Assembly (NCBI GenBank): GCA_030710605.1
Contig: CP092863.1
Location: 141,066,472-141,130,471 of the forward strand
DNA length: 64,000 bases
Direction of reading: 5' to 3'
From: Cordylochernes scorpioides
Lineage: Eukaryota > Arthropoda > Arachnida > Pseudoscorpiones > Chernetidae
How positions within the stretch are numbered: the first letter of the stretch is position 1; every line of letters starts with the position of its first letter. The notes beneath the pieces were generated by a model, which saw only the letters and a list, made by a program, of their open reading frames with translations, did not search any database and was not told the origin of the DNA. This document shows, in pieces, positions 63,602 to 64,000 of this stretch. Both the position numbers and the translations under genes were made by a program.

Positions 63602-64000
63602 CTGGTGGAGAGAAGAGTTGAGGAAGGATTTAAAGGTCTGTTCTTTATATGAGGATTCAACCCAGGAGGATTTTGTCTCGTTATTGACCATGTCTAGGAA
63701 TGTAGTCCAGATAGGTATATGGTCAGTGAAGGCCATCTCATCTGATAAACCTCTAGTGACATGGATAGCCAGTGAGCTGGATGCCAGAGTTACATCTATA
63801 GAAGAAGATAAAGGCCCATTTGACCAGGTCGAGTCCACAGGAGGTCCCAAGAAATGAAGATCATTGAAGCTGGCGAACTCTTCAAGATTAGCACCCCGGA
63901 AGTCCAACCTCGCACCGATGCCCCAGGTAGGAGAGTGGGCGTTAGTGTCCATACCCAGGATCACTGGAAGAGACGCCCGTCTTATCGTATCTTCCAGAAG
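63602..64000 (-). pseudogene. LINE copy 3, endonuclease domain (runs off the window)
   Basis: The minus frame has VILGMDTNAHSPTWG (endonuclease GD-NAH type motif), NDLHFLGPPVDSTWSNG, SSIDVTLAS and the active-site region FTDHIPIW. An R1-clade style endonuclease cuts target DNA to prime reverse transcription. The 5' part and ORF1 would lie right of the window. Confidence 0.85.

Overview
The window reads as AT-rich, repeat-dense nuclear DNA from an animal, most likely an arthropod. Reasons: GT-AG spliced exons of a BTB-BACK-Kelch gene, an intronless heat-shock-factor-type gene, and many mariner, Tigger, hAT, copia and R1/Jockey-like elements of kinds common in arthropods. There is no sign of bacterial or organellar sequence. 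I cannot name the species from the sequence.

Host genes. (1) A kelch-family gene lies on the minus strand. I could follow 13 exons from an ATG at 27819 down to 4746; the 3' end was not found and probably lies left of the window. All exon phases agree, giving 2030 coding nt (676 codons plus 2 nt). Domain order is a novel-looking N-terminus, BTB, BACK, two IQ motifs, then at least three Kelch repeats. IQ motifs between BACK and Kelch are unusual. (2) A single-exon HSF-type DNA-binding protein (331 aa) lies on the minus strand at 44538-45533.

Layout. 1-1243: 3' end of a copia element with its LTR, inserted into a minus-strand LINE (1244-4010). 4140-27819: the kelch gene, whose introns are packed with tRNA-derived SINEs, foldback MITEs, a mariner (9474-10751), a U6-snRNA-derived tandem array (11189-11892), minisatellites, and a 20 x 76 bp array grown from one end of a MITE (6763-8281). 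27820-34300: LINE remnants, SINEs, MITEs and GC-richer tandem repeats. 34316-35626: a second, decayed mariner. 36515-37550: a 256-bp satellite. 39448-41826: a complete but broken Tigger/pogo element. 44538-45533: the HSF gene. 45560-52770: AT-rich intergenic DNA and MITEs. 52775 to about 55150: a decayed Tc1/mariner-superfamily element. 55165-64000: a stack of LINEs with a solo LTR, a hAT MITE and one LINE inserted into another, several with clear target-site duplications.

Most unusual observations: the U6-derived tandem array; repeated, apparently independent tandem amplification of the same MITE terminus at several loci; the BTB-BACK-IQ-Kelch domain order; and an inverted duplication inside a LINE RNase H domain. 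All coordinates and joins come from reading the sequence by eye; no alignment or search was run.
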